A stretch of DNA of 58,198 nt from Treponema sp. UBA1793 (lineage in GTDB: Bacteria; Spirochaetota; Spirochaetia; Treponematales; Treponemataceae), in NCBI GenBank assembly GCA_002314445.1, contig DCFX01000014.1, positions 1 through 58,198 on the forward strand. Direction: 5' to 3'. Both the position numbers and the translations under genes were made by a program. Position 1 is the first letter of the stretch; each line of letters starts with the position of its first letter. Positions 7,927 to 16,344 of the stretch are shown piece by piece. The notes under the pieces are model-generated. The model did not search any database and was not told the DNA's origin. It was given only the letters and a program-made list of their open reading frames with translations.

Positions 7927-10397
7927 CAGTCGTAATAGTACAATGCAGACTTTCTTCAACACGTCTGCCTGAAAAAGCTTTGAAAAATCTCGGAGGAAAG
8001 CCCGTCCTCGCATGGACACTGGACGCAATGCACCAGGTAAAGGCCGACGCATATTATGTTGCAACAGATGAATCGTCATACGCAAAACTTCTCCCGGTAG
8101 CGCAGAAATGCGGCTGGGAATGTTTTGCCGGCCCTCTTGAAGATGTGCTCGGGCGGTTCTGCATGCTTATCCGGAAACTCAATGCGGATACAGTCGTGCG
8201 CGCTACGGCTGATAATCCGTTTCTGTTTTATGAAGCCGCTCAATCCCTTCTTGATGAATATACCAAACGGTGCAGTTTTTCAAAATGTGATTACATAACG
8301 TGGACCGGTCTGCCGCACGGTTCGGGCGTTGAAATTATGAATGCGCAGTCCCTGCTTTCTGCGGAAAAACTGACTGATATGCCGTATGATCACGAGCACG
8401 TCGGCCCGGCTCTTTACAATCACCGGAATCATTTTTCGGCAATCATGGTAAAAGCTCCGGCACGTTTTTATCATCCCGATTACCGTACGACAATCGACAC
8501 TCCTGCCGATTACCGCCGTGCGCTCAGTATCGTACAGTACCTGTCTGGTGGCAACGCACCCGATGTTCCGTATACGACAGAGCGGATACTTTCCGCAATG
8601 GAATATCCCGGCATAACAGATCCTGTCCTGTATGTGCCGTCGGTAAAAGCGGGAAGGGGAACGGGACATATCCGCAGATGCCTTGAAGCTGCGGCTAAGA
8701 CAGGCGCCTCCGTATATATTCCCAAAGATGCGACTCTTGCGGAAATTCCGTCTGTCGTTCAACAGGCAGAAGCGGAAGGTTTTGCCGGCTGGCAGATTGC
8801 ACCTGAATTTCCTGCAAAAAACGAATACTCGCTTATTGCGGCTGACGGTTTTGCCCTCGACAGGGAGACCGCAAAAAGACTGCACGAATGCGCTCCTCTT
8901 GCCGCAATCGACGAAGGTTCCGGCAATACAGAATACTGCGATTATCTGCTGGACGTTATACCGTCTTACGGACTGACCCGCAGGGCGAATATGACGGAAA
9001 CAGCCTTTATGCGTATGCCGGAACACAAACGCGAAGGAAAGCGGTGTGAATCGCCGTCAGACATAAAACGTATATTAGTGTGTCTCGGAGGAGAAGATCC
9101 TGCAGAACTCGTGGTTCCCGCAGCTGAAGCTTTTTCGGGAACAGGGCGCGAAGTTACGGCAGTCGTTCCCGGGGGGCATTCATATCCGGACACAGTACCG
9201 GGCGTTACTTTTGTTAATCCCATTCCCCGTCTCCGCGAAAAAATTGCATTGTACGATCTTGTCGTAACGCATTACGGTCTTACGGCTTATGAAGCTGCCG
9301 GTGCCGGCTGCGCAGTCATTCTTCTGTCCACGACGCCGCTTCATGCGCAGCTTGCAAAAAAATACGGATTCGTATGCCTTGAAAATGACGAACTTAAAAA
9401 GAAAAACGCAGATGCGCTCCTGGCACATCCCCTCAAATTATATCCTCAGCCTGCAATGCAGGAAAGTGAAAAATCTCTGGGAGAGTTTATTTCACTGCTG
9501 TCCCGCGGACGCCGCCTTGCATGTCCCGTATGCGGTTCTGACGAACCTGAAAAAAGCAGGATAACAGCCCGGACCGAAAAACGCACATTCAGGAGATGCC
9601 TGTCGTGCGGTATGATTTACATGGCATGGACTATCGACGGAAAAGATGCCGTTTACGGTAAATCATATTTTGCGGAACAATATAAAGATCAGTACGGAAG
9701 AACATATCTTGAAGATTTTGAGTCGATAAAAAAAATGAGTGCGCGCCGGGTGTACGAAATGGATTTCGTTGTAAAAAACCGCAGGCGGTTTTCTTCAAAA
9801 CCGACAGTCCTCGACATAGGGTGTGCCTACGGCCCGTTCCTTTCCGCCGCGTCGGACGACGGCTGGCAGGTATTCGGCACCGATATTTCTTCCGATGCAG
9901 TTTCTTATGTGCAGTCGAAACTTTTGTTTCCGGCAGCATGTGCGTCCTTTCCCGATTTTGATCCGGCCGGAGAGTTCGGTATACAGCAGTTTGACGCAGT
10001 GACAATGTGGTACGTCATTGAACATTTCCGCGATCTTTCCCCGGTACTTAAGATGGTTTCGTCCCTTGTAAAAGAAGACGGCGTGTTCGCCTTTTCCACG
10101 CCGTCAGCAGAAGGTGTTTCTGCAAAAATGCATACAGAATCATTTTATGCACAAAGCCCCGCCGATCACTACACGCTGTGGGAGCCGTCAAAGGTGGATT
10201 CCATTCTGAGAACATTCGGATTTACAGTCGTAAAGATACTGTCAACGGGCCACCATCCGGAACGGTTCCCTCAAGTGGAAAAACATGGCTGGAAAAAAGA
10301 CTCACCAATATATAAAATGTACGAATATAAAAGCCGTATGCTTCATCTCGGAGATACATTCGAAGTGTACTGCAGAAAAACAGGAACAGGCAGATGA
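7923..10397 (+). CDS. SpsF cytidylyltransferase / SpsG-like / methyltransferase fusion
   Basis: An 824-residue, three-module protein. Residues 1-215 are an SpsF-type cytidylyltransferase (IVQCRLSSTRLPEKAL for nucleotide binding, later RATADNPF and a PHGSGVEIM segment). Residues about 235-520 resemble SpsG/PseG glycan enzymes: GRGTGHIRRCLEAA near the start, and THYGLTAYEAAGAGC in the C-terminal Rossmann half. Residues about 535-580 hold a zinc ribbon (CPVCGSDE...CLSCGMIY). Residues about 615-800 form a class I SAM methyltransferase (VLDIGCAYGPFLSAA). In Bacillus spsF and spsG are separate spore-coat polysaccharide genes; fusion to a methyltransferase suggests sequential activation, transfer or hydrolysis, and methylation of one sugar. 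The exact sugar is not deducible. Confidence 0.8.
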   Translation: MTVVIVQCRLSSTRLPEKALKNLGGKPVLAWTLDAMHQVKADAYYVATDESSYAKLLPVAQKCGWECFAGPLEDVLGRFCMLIRKLNADTVVRATADNPFLFYEAAQSLLDEYTKRCSFSKCDYITWTGLPHGSGVEIMNAQSLLSAEKLTDMPYDHEHVGPALYNHRNHFSAIMVKAPARFYHPDYRTTIDTPADYRRALSIVQYLSGGNAPDVPYTTERILSAMEYPGITDPVLYVPSVKAGRGTGHIRRCLEAAAKTGASVYIPKDATLAEIPSVVQQAEAEGFAGWQIAPEFPAKNEYSLIAADGFALDRETAKRLHECAPLAAIDEGSGNTEYCDYLLDVIPSYGLTRRANMTETAFMRMPEHKREGKRCESPSDIKRILVCLGGEDPAELVVPAAEAFSGTGREVTAVVPGGHSYPDTVPGVTFVNPIPRLREKIALYDLVVTHYGLTAYEAAGAGCAVILLSTTPLHAQLAKKYGFVCLENDELKKKNADALLAHPLKLYPQPAMQESEKSLGEFISLLSRGRRLACPVCGSDEPEKSRITARTEKRTFRRCLSCGMIYMAWTIDGKDAVYGKSYFAEQYKDQYGRTYLEDFESIKKMSARRVYEMDFVVKNRRRFSSKPTVLDIGCAYGPFLSAASDDGWQVFGTDISSDAVSYVQSKLLFPAACASFPDFDPAGEFGIQQFDAVTMWYVIEHFRDLSPVLKMVSSLVKEDGVFAFSTPSAEGVSAKMHTESFYAQSPADHYTLWEPSKVDSILRTFGFTVVKILSTGHHPERFPQVEKHGWKKDSPIYKMYEYKSRMLHLGDTFEVYCRKTGTGR

Positions 10398-12010
10398 AAG
10401 AAAATATACTGATTCTCGGAGCGGGACTTTTACAGAAACCTGCTGTAAAAGCAGCAAAAAAATTTGGATACAATACTGTCGTCGTGGATGCGGATCCCGG
10501 CGCTGTGTGTGTCCCTCTCGCCGACAGGTTTGAACATATTGATTTAAAAGATAAGGAAGGCATTTTTTCGTTTGCGCAGCAGCTCGGAAAGAACGGCGGG
10601 CTTGCGGCAGTCTTTACAGCAGGAACAGATTTTTCAGCATCTGTTTCTTATGCTGCGGAAAAACTCAGTCTTCCGTGCCATCCGTACGAATCTTCTCTTA
10701 ACGCAAGCAGCAAAACGAGGATGCGCACCTGTTTCATGAAAGCGGGCGTTCCGTCCCCGTCCTTTTTCACTGTTACAAAAAAAGAAATAGAAAACGGTGC
10801 TGTACGGGAACTGGCTGCAAAGCTGGGCTTTCCCTGCGTCGTCAAACCTGTCGACAATATGGGAGCGCGCGGCTGCCGCATGATCCGGGATGATACGGAA
10901 ACAGAAGAAGCTGCGTTCGATGCTGTGGCAAATTCAAGAACGGGAAATGCCGTCATTGAACAATATATGGAAGGTCCCGAATATTCTATCGATGCACTCA
11001 TATACAACGGAACAATGACGATTACCGGTTTTGCGGACAGGCATATTTATTATCCTCCGTATTTTATCGAAACAGGGCATACAATGCCCACTTCCGTCGG
11101 CAGCACAAAGCGCAGTGAACTTATAGCAGCGTTCGCACTCGGCGCAGCTTCTCTCGGCCTTACATGCGGTGCTGCAAAAGCAGATATCAAGTACACGAAA
11201 GACGGCCCGATGATAGGTGAAATAGCCGCACGTCTTTCCGGAGGATATATGTCCGGATGGACATATCCGTATGCGTCCGGATGCAGGCTCACCGGACAGG
11301 CCATTCTCATCGCGTGCGGGAAGGCGCCCGTATATCTTGAACAGCACAGAGTGCCTCTCAAATTTGAACCGCCGGCTTCCTGCAGCGGGCGTACTGCTCC
11401 GTTTGAGCTGTATGAACTTACATGCTCCTGTACAAGCGCAGAACGTGCATGGATTTCCATCCCCGGAGTTGTCCGAAGTCTCATCGGTATTGATGCGGCG
11501 GTATCGATACCAGGCATACAGGACGTCTTTCCTCGGGCTCATTCAGGCTCTCACGTGACCTTTCCCCGGAACAACGTACAAAAATGCGGCAATGTCATAT
11601 CAAAGGCAGCACTTGGTGCCGATGCTTCAGCAGCAGCAGAAAAGGCAGTCGCCGGTATTGTCCTCCGTCTTGAGACCGGCTGCCGGGAAACTGATATGTT
11701 TTTGGCCGGTAATGCAAAAGATGATTTTCCCCCGTCTGCATACAGCCTCTCCGTGGATTTTAATAAAATCAGCGGAACTATTCCCATGAATGCACGCATT
11801 TCGGACACTGTTCCGGAAGAACTCCGCACACTCCTTGCGTCGGGCGAAACGGACTGGAATCACCGGACGTTCAGCATGACATGTTCCCTTTTCGATGCAG
11901 TCTGTCCTGAGCATCCGGAACTTGATGCAGTGACATTCTGGAATGCAGTCATCAGGGGTGGTATTCAGGGAGCGCTTTATGCTTCGGATACAGCAGGGGA
12001 ATGTGTATGA
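10394..12010 (+). CDS. ATP-grasp carboxylate-amine ligase family protein
   Basis: A 538-residue protein. The N-terminal pre-ATP-grasp domain begins ILILGAGLLQKPAVKAAKKFG. The ATP-grasp core (about 110-310) includes FPCVVKPVDNMGARGC, EQYMEGPEYSIDAL and a metal-binding segment GEIAARLSGGYMSG. The C-terminal 200 residues are not assignable by eye. ATP-grasp ligases join a carboxylate to an amine or thiol through an acyl-phosphate; here the context suggests decorating a sugar with an amino acid or acyl group, which is inference. It overlaps the preceding gene by 4 nt (ATGA), so it is probably in the same transcript. Confidence 0.75.
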   Translation: MKENILILGAGLLQKPAVKAAKKFGYNTVVVDADPGAVCVPLADRFEHIDLKDKEGIFSFAQQLGKNGGLAAVFTAGTDFSASVSYAAEKLSLPCHPYESSLNASSKTRMRTCFMKAGVPSPSFFTVTKKEIENGAVRELAAKLGFPCVVKPVDNMGARGCRMIRDDTETEEAAFDAVANSRTGNAVIEQYMEGPEYSIDALIYNGTMTITGFADRHIYYPPYFIETGHTMPTSVGSTKRSELIAAFALGAASLGLTCGAAKADIKYTKDGPMIGEIAARLSGGYMSGWTYPYASGCRLTGQAILIACGKAPVYLEQHRVPLKFEPPASCSGRTAPFELYELTCSCTSAERAWISIPGVVRSLIGIDAAVSIPGIQDVFPRAHSGSHVTFPRNNVQKCGNVISKAALGADASAAAEKAVAGIVLRLETGCRETDMFLAGNAKDDFPPSAYSLSVDFNKISGTIPMNARISDTVPEELRTLLASGETDWNHRTFSMTCSLFDAVCPEHPELDAVTFWNAVIRGGIQGALYASDTAGECV

Positions 12011-13047
12011 ATATGCACAGACGACGATTTCTGATTTTTACCGCACTGTTATTAACAGTTTCCTCCGCATTTTCTGCAGAGAGCGTTCAGCTGCTCAGCA
12101 AAGCAGGAGAGGCGGGGATGCTCGTTTACTGGGACAGTCTTTCCCGGACCGGACTTCTTGAAAAAAACGGTCATCAGATAAGTTTTCGTCCCGGGGACAA
12201 TATCGTGCTGCTGGACAACCGCAGACTTTCAGTAACCGATGCACCGCTCGACGATAACGGCACTATTTTTGTTTCACAGAAATTCATAGACGATGCAGAA
12301 TCTTTTTTTAAAACGGAAAACAACGGTTCGTCGTACCGCGTCGGTGCAATCCTTATTGATCCCGGCCACGGCGGAAAGGATCCCGGCGCGATGCAGACGT
12401 TTACCAGGGACGGAAGGACGTTCACCATACAGGAAAAGGATGTGACTCTTGCAGTCGGTAAAGTGCTGTATGCACGGCTGAAAGCAGCATACCCTGATAA
12501 GCAGATAATCCTTACGCGGTCCACTGATAAATTCCTGTCACTGGGGGAACGTACCGATATCGCAAATTCCGTAAATCTGAAGGAAAACGAAGCTGTCGTA
12601 TACGTTTCGGTACATGTGAATGCATCTCTCGATAAAAAAGCGTCAGGGTATGAAGTCTGGTATCTGTCGCCAGGCTACAGGCGGACGGTAATCGACAAAT
12701 CTGATGCCGGCGACGACAAGACACTGTTTCCGATTTTAAATGCAATGACTGAAGAAGAATATACGACGGAAAGCATACTTATCGCAAAATTTATCATGGA
12801 CGGACTTCAGTCACAGATTGGTGACGTAACAAAAGCCCGCGGAATAAAAGCGGAAGAATGGTTTGTTGTGCGCAACACAAATATGCCGAGCGTGCTTGTT
12901 GAGTTAGGCTTTCTTACAAATTATGAAGAGGCCCTGAATCTCAGAAACTCTTCGTACTTGCAAAAGGCAGCGCTCGGAATATATAATGGTATAAGTGATT
13001 TTATAACACACTTTGAACGCTCAAGGGGATTTACATCATCAAAATGA
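12007..13047 (+). CDS. N-acetylmuramoyl-L-alanine amidase (Amidase_3)
   Basis: Start 12007 is chosen because AGGGGA is spaced about 6 nt from it; the ATG at 12001 is too close. Residues 1-21 are a signal peptide (basic start, hydrophobic core, AFSA cleavage), so the enzyme acts in the periplasm. The catalytic domain starts at DPGHGGKDPGA near residue 118 and contains EKDVTL, ILTRSTD, VSVHVNAS and VLVELGFLTNYEEA, which carry the His/Glu zinc ligands and catalytic Glu of zinc amidases that cleave the MurNAc-L-Ala bond. It overlaps the ATP-grasp gene and the GerMN gene by 4 nt each. Peptidoglycan remodelling for septation or flagellar passage is plausible. Confidence 0.92.
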   Translation: MNMHRRRFLIFTALLLTVSSAFSAESVQLLSKAGEAGMLVYWDSLSRTGLLEKNGHQISFRPGDNIVLLDNRRLSVTDAPLDDNGTIFVSQKFIDDAESFFKTENNGSSYRVGAILIDPGHGGKDPGAMQTFTRDGRTFTIQEKDVTLAVGKVLYARLKAAYPDKQIILTRSTDKFLSLGERTDIANSVNLKENEAVVYVSVHVNASLDKKASGYEVWYLSPGYRRTVIDKSDAGDDKTLFPILNAMTEEEYTTESILIAKFIMDGLQSQIGDVTKARGIKAEEWFVVRNTNMPSVLVELGFLTNYEEALNLRNSSYLQKAALGIYNGISDFITHFERSRGFTSSK

Positions 13048-13508
13048 ATTTTATCCGTAACATGAAAAAATCGAGTTTGTGTCTTATCATTATAGTAACA
13101 GCATGCTTCTGCATATCGCTCACATGCTGGATTGTTAAATTTCCGGGTATCAGACATGTTTTTATGTTTCAGTCTTCTGATAACGGAAAAATCTGTATGG
13201 AAGCGCGGTATCTGCCGCTCAGGCCTGTACAGGGAAGATTGAATATGTTCGTTGATGAACTTCTTCTGGGACCGGAAACCGCTCGGTTCAGGCCGCTCTT
13301 TTCACAGGGTACAAGACAGCTGTCATGCTTTAAGCGCGGCAGTACGCTGTATGTGAATCTTTCAGACACCCTGCTTACCGAATCGGGGGGAGCGTCTGAG
13401 ATAAAAACAGGAATCGGATTATTCAGGAAGAATATTCTGTATAATTTCGAAAATATTCATACTGTAGAGGTGTTTGTAGACGGCAGGCTTGCCTATGAGG
13501 ACAACTGA
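13044..13508 (+). CDS. GerMN-domain membrane-anchored protein
   Basis: A 154-residue protein with one N-terminal hydrophobic segment (about residues 10-31, containing cysteines), then a periplasmic GerMN-like domain. The domain signature is visible as MFVDELLLGP, then STLYVNLSDTLL and a C-terminal VEVFVDGRLAYE. GerMN domains were defined in spore germination and sporulation proteins but are common in non-sporulating bacteria, often near cell-wall enzymes. Four-nucleotide overlap with the amidase gene supports a shared function at the cell wall. A promoter for flaA lies only 17 nt after its stop. Confidence 0.65.
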   Translation: MNFIRNMKKSSLCLIIIVTACFCISLTCWIVKFPGIRHVFMFQSSDNGKICMEARYLPLRPVQGRLNMFVDELLLGPETARFRPLFSQGTRQLSCFKRGSTLYVNLSDTLLTESGGASEIKTGIGLFRKNILYNFENIHTVEVFVDGRLAYEDN

Positions 13509-13524
13509 TTTGGTCAAAAAAGCG

Positions 13525-13553
13525 TTGACAAAATCAGTGTCTTATTAGATAAT
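13525..13553 (+). promoter_or_regulatory. Sigma-70-like promoter of flaA
   Basis: TTGACA (13525-13530), exactly 17 nt, then GATAAT (13548-13553). Expected transcription start is near 13560, leaving a leader of about 40 nt with a GGAG ribosome site before the flaA ATG at 13603. This housekeeping-type promoter suggests constitutive high expression of the sheath protein. Confidence 0.85.
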
Positions 13554-13602
13554 GTTTGCATATACAAGGCTACATCGAATAGTATTAAAAGGAGCTTCAA
13601 AT

Positions 13603-14742
13603 ATGAAGAGGACTTATGTAGTATTTGCAGCAGCAATGCTGCTTACCGGTGCCAGTCTCTTTGCTGAAGAGGCAACTGTCATCGATTTCACATTGCTGGA
13701 TGCAGACTGCGTTTCAGACGCAAACGGCAATCCGACTGAAAACGGACACACTGTAATGGATTATTCAGCAGCGGCTGGTGCAACATTTACAACAGATCAG
13801 AAAAGATTGATGAAAACATCTCTTTCTCTGCCTGAATGGGAAATTCAGCTTAACTCTTCAGCCAAAAATCCGCAGGCTGTTGGACTTTCAACAGTTGTTG
13901 CAGCTCCGGTAAAGAGCAACGCAGATGTTCCTTTTGCAGGAAAAAACGTCATGGGTGTGCGTGTTATGTTCCCGGAATGGAATGCAAATGCGAATGCAAC
14001 AATCGTACCTCCTTTTGAGATTCCCGCATATGAGAAACTCAGAACTGTCGATGAAAACGGCAATAAAAAACTTGATGACAAAGGTAATCCGGTTTTAGCT
14101 GACGAAGATAAACAGTGGAAGGTGAACAAGCCGTCAGGATTGACAAAGACAGAATTTGAAGACGGATACGGCGTTGTAAAAAATGTCGGAACAGTAAAAT
14201 CTATTGCTGTTACGACGCTTGGTATGAACTATCCGCATGGTCTTTACGTTATGCTCAAAGATACAGACGGTGTTGAACGCCGTTATTTTATGGGCTATAT
14301 GGGATTCGACGGCTGGAAAACGCTCACATGGACGAATCCTGATTATATACCTGAAATCCGTACCCGTGAGATCCGCGTATATCCGATTTATCCGCGCGGA
14401 CTTCCGTTTGTAAAGTTCACAGGATTTGAGGTTACCCGCGATGCTTCTCACGTTGGTGGAGACTACATCGGTTATTTCAAAGACGTAAAAATTATTTACG
14501 ACAAAGCTCTTCTTACTTCTGACCGCGATATCGCTGATGAAGATCTGTGGGGTATTGTCGGAAAGAAAGAAGCTGATCGTCAGAACGGCGAGATGTCACG
14601 CTTTGGTAATAAACAGGTACAGCGTTACCTTGAAAAGTCTAAAGAAGCTACCGAAAATGAGTTTACTTCAAGCCTGACTGCTGGTTCAAGTTCTAATGCT
14701 GCTCAGACAACCGGTGCTGCTGCTAATGCTACAGCACAGTAA
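13603..14742 (+). CDS. flaA: Flagellar filament outer layer (sheath) protein FlaA
   Basis: The start at 13603 follows AAGGAG and gives a 379-residue precursor with a signal peptide cleaved after LFA (about residue 20). An upstream in-frame ATG at 13552 lies inside the promoter and is rejected. The mature protein matches treponemal FlaA: a VIDFTLLDADC start, VMDYSAAAGATFT, then VPFAGKNVMGVRVMFP and FEIPAYE, and a beta-rich domain ending in GYFKDVKIIYDK. The C-terminal 50 residues are a Ser/Thr/Ala-rich tail. FlaA forms the sheath around the FlaB core in the periplasmic flagella of spirochaetes. It is monocistronic, bounded by its own promoter and a strong terminator. Confidence 0.93.
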   Translation: MKRTYVVFAAAMLLTGASLFAEEATVIDFTLLDADCVSDANGNPTENGHTVMDYSAAAGATFTTDQKRLMKTSLSLPEWEIQLNSSAKNPQAVGLSTVVAAPVKSNADVPFAGKNVMGVRVMFPEWNANANATIVPPFEIPAYEKLRTVDENGNKKLDDKGNPVLADEDKQWKVNKPSGLTKTEFEDGYGVVKNVGTVKSIAVTTLGMNYPHGLYVMLKDTDGVERRYFMGYMGFDGWKTLTWTNPDYIPEIRTREIRVYPIYPRGLPFVKFTGFEVTRDASHVGGDYIGYFKDVKIIYDKALLTSDRDIADEDLWGIVGKKEADRQNGEMSRFGNKQVQRYLEKSKEATENEFTSSLTAGSSSNAAQTTGAAANATAQ

Positions 14743-14764
14743 CAATAAGTAAATTTTTGTTGAT

Positions 14765-14806
14765 AAAGCGTCCTTGCTGTTGATCATCAACAGGGGACGC
14801 TTTTTT
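14765..14806 (+). terminator. Rho-independent terminator after flaA
   Basis: Outer stem AAAGCGTCC / GGACGCTTT encloses a second perfect stem CTGTTGA-TCA-TCAACAG, followed by six T at 14801-14806. Confidence 0.9.
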
Positions 14807-14843
14807 ATTTGTGCAGAAGAGGTAATACCCCGGCCGTTATATC

Positions 14844-16103
14844 ATGGAAAATAATTTTGCAGACGAAGTACCAACAAAAATAAAGATTAAGAAGACGTAT
14901 GAGATATATGAATCATATCTTACTGTCATCATGCAGAATATCGAAGGGATACTTCAGAAGAATATAAAACTTTCTTCACAACCTACATATAAAGCGCGCA
15001 TAAAATCATTCAGCAGTTATTACAAGAAATTACTGCGTATCAAACCTCACGAAGCAGCCCAATCAGACAGACTTGTAAGTCTTACGGATATGATTGGTAT
15101 ACGTATAATCTGTACATTTCTCGAAGACTTATCAGTTGTTCTTGATGAATTAAAGCCTTTGTTTGAAATAAAAGAAATAGAGAGAAAGGGTGCCTCTCAA
15201 AGTTTTAATGAATTCGGCTATGAGTCCATTCATTTGCTTGTCGGCATTCCGCCTGTCTGTGTACCGGGGACGGATACATTTCCCGACATGGAGCTGCCTC
15301 CTGATGCAGTATGTGAAATCCAGATTCGTACAATCCTCCAGGATGCGTGGGCAGAGGTTGAGCATGAACTTATTTATAAAAGTGAATTTTCTCCGTTTGA
15401 TCTTCCTTTAAGACGAAAGCTTGCCTCCATGAATGCATCTTTGAGTCTTGCGGATATTATTTTTCAGGAGATACGCGATTATCAAAAGAAGCTTCAGGGA
15501 GAAATGGAGGAGAGGAGAAAGTCTTTTTATGAAAAAGCAGATGACCTTGATTCGATAAAACCTGAGGTGGAATATTCTGAATCAGAAAAAATTGAACGTA
15601 TAACACCCTATGTAAAGGGTACAATTGACGATATGCTGCTTGATGCGATTCACGCACATAATGAAGGCGACCTTGAGAAGGCGGTGAAGATATATACGCA
15701 GATAATAGAATCAAAGCCGGAGCCGGACAATGTCGTACTGTCTGTTATTCACAAGCACAGGGGAATGGCGTATTTTGCCCGCAGTGAATACGAAAAATCA
15801 CTTGATGATTTCAAGGCGAGTGCAGAACTAGATCCGCATAATTTTCGCTCGCTTTATTACGAAGGAATCGTATTCAGTATTCTGAAAGAAAATAAAAAAG
15901 CAATAGAATGTTTTACCGAATCATTACAACTGAATGAATATCAGTCACATGCGTTTTTCCGGCGCGCTATGGCATATTACGATGAAAAAGAATATCAGAA
16001 GTCAATGCAGGATATTACAGCAGCCCAAAAACTCGGATTGAATAATGATGCATGCACCACTCTGCATAAAAAATTAATGATACAATTTGATATGAATATG
16101 TAA
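14844..16103 (+). CDS. RelA/SpoT-type alarmone synthetase with C-terminal TPR repeats
   Basis: A 419-residue protein. Residues about 30-220 are a RelA/SpoT synthetase domain: KARIKSFSSYYKKL, DMIGIRIICTF, FGYESIHLL, and CEIQIRTILQDAWAEVEHEL, the last containing the conserved ExQxRT...AWAxxxH motif for pyrophosphoryl transfer to GDP/GTP. There is no HD hydrolase, TGS or ACT domain, so it resembles a small alarmone synthetase. Residues about 270-415 contain three to four TPR units (for example GDLEKAVKIYTQIIESKP), an unusual partner that could sense another protein. No Shine-Dalgarno is well placed at 14844; AGAGG lies some 20 nt upstream. It would make (p)ppGpp under stress. Confidence 0.85.
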   Translation: MENNFADEVPTKIKIKKTYEIYESYLTVIMQNIEGILQKNIKLSSQPTYKARIKSFSSYYKKLLRIKPHEAAQSDRLVSLTDMIGIRIICTFLEDLSVVLDELKPLFEIKEIERKGASQSFNEFGYESIHLLVGIPPVCVPGTDTFPDMELPPDAVCEIQIRTILQDAWAEVEHELIYKSEFSPFDLPLRRKLASMNASLSLADIIFQEIRDYQKKLQGEMEERRKSFYEKADDLDSIKPEVEYSESEKIERITPYVKGTIDDMLLDAIHAHNEGDLEKAVKIYTQIIESKPEPDNVVLSVIHKHRGMAYFARSEYEKSLDDFKASAELDPHNFRSLYYEGIVFSILKENKKAIECFTESLQLNEYQSHAFFRRAMAYYDEKEYQKSMQDITAAQKLGLNNDACTTLHKKLMIQFDMNM

Positions 16104-16111
16104 TGACCTAC

Positions 16112-16140
16112 TTGACGAAAAATATCATTCTATGATATAT
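16112..16140 (+). promoter_or_regulatory. Candidate promoter of tRNA-Glu
   Basis: TTGACG at 16112-16117 and an AT-rich GATATA/ATATAT -10 at 16134-16140, spacing 16-17 nt. The tRNA 5' end is about 29 nt further on, a reasonable 5' leader for RNase P processing. Confidence 0.6.
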
Positions 16141-16168
16141 TTCTTAAGTCGACGCTAAAGCGTTGTTT

Positions 16169-16240
16169 GTCTCCTTCGTCTAGTGGTTAGGACATCGGGT
16201 TTTCATCCCGACAACAAGGGTTCAATTCCCCTAGGAGATG
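16169..16240 (+). tRNA. tRNA-Glu (anticodon TTC)
   Basis: The acceptor stem GTCTCCT/AGGAGAT closes the cloverleaf with discriminator G16240. The anticodon stem TCGGG/CCCGA (16195-16199, 16207-16211) frames loop TTTTCAT, giving anticodon TTC. The T arm is AAGGG-TTCAATT-CCCCT and its second pair is A16217-C16231, a mismatch. No CCA is encoded. Its 3' half is repeated at 53690-53730, marking it as the integration site of the downstream elements. Confidence 0.95.
16200..16240 (+). repeat. attL of element 1 (tRNA-Glu 3' half)
   Basis: This segment from the anticodon loop to the tRNA 3' end is repeated at 53690-53730. The copies are identical over 16200-16216, then differ at four positions, all in the T stem. 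Integration into the 3' end of tRNA genes by tyrosine recombinases regenerates the tRNA, and the integrase gene follows 105 nt later. Confidence 0.9.
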
Positions 16241-16308
16241 TTTAATATTTCTTTGTGGCGTAAGAAATTATCTTTTTATCCTGCCTGTAGTTTTTTCAAT
16301 TTTATTAA

Positions 16309-16334
16309 ACTGTCTGCAAAGTGTCTGCAGTTTG
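16309..16334 (+). repeat. Integrase arm-type site candidate, left end
   Basis: Two direct copies of TGTCTGCA (16311-16318 and 16322-16329) start 11 nt apart, just before the int start. Near-copies TGTCTGCA/TGTTTGCA lie at 53584-53603 close to the right att site. Flanking direct repeats around an att core are typical binding sites for the integrase N-terminal arm domain. Confidence 0.6.
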
Positions 16335-16344
16335 AGGAAAAACT

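Noticed and set aside
8280..9026. 248-codon minus-strand frame inside the SpsF fusion
   Set aside because: A shadow of a well-supported gene; Cys/Arg-rich composition typical of antisense reading.
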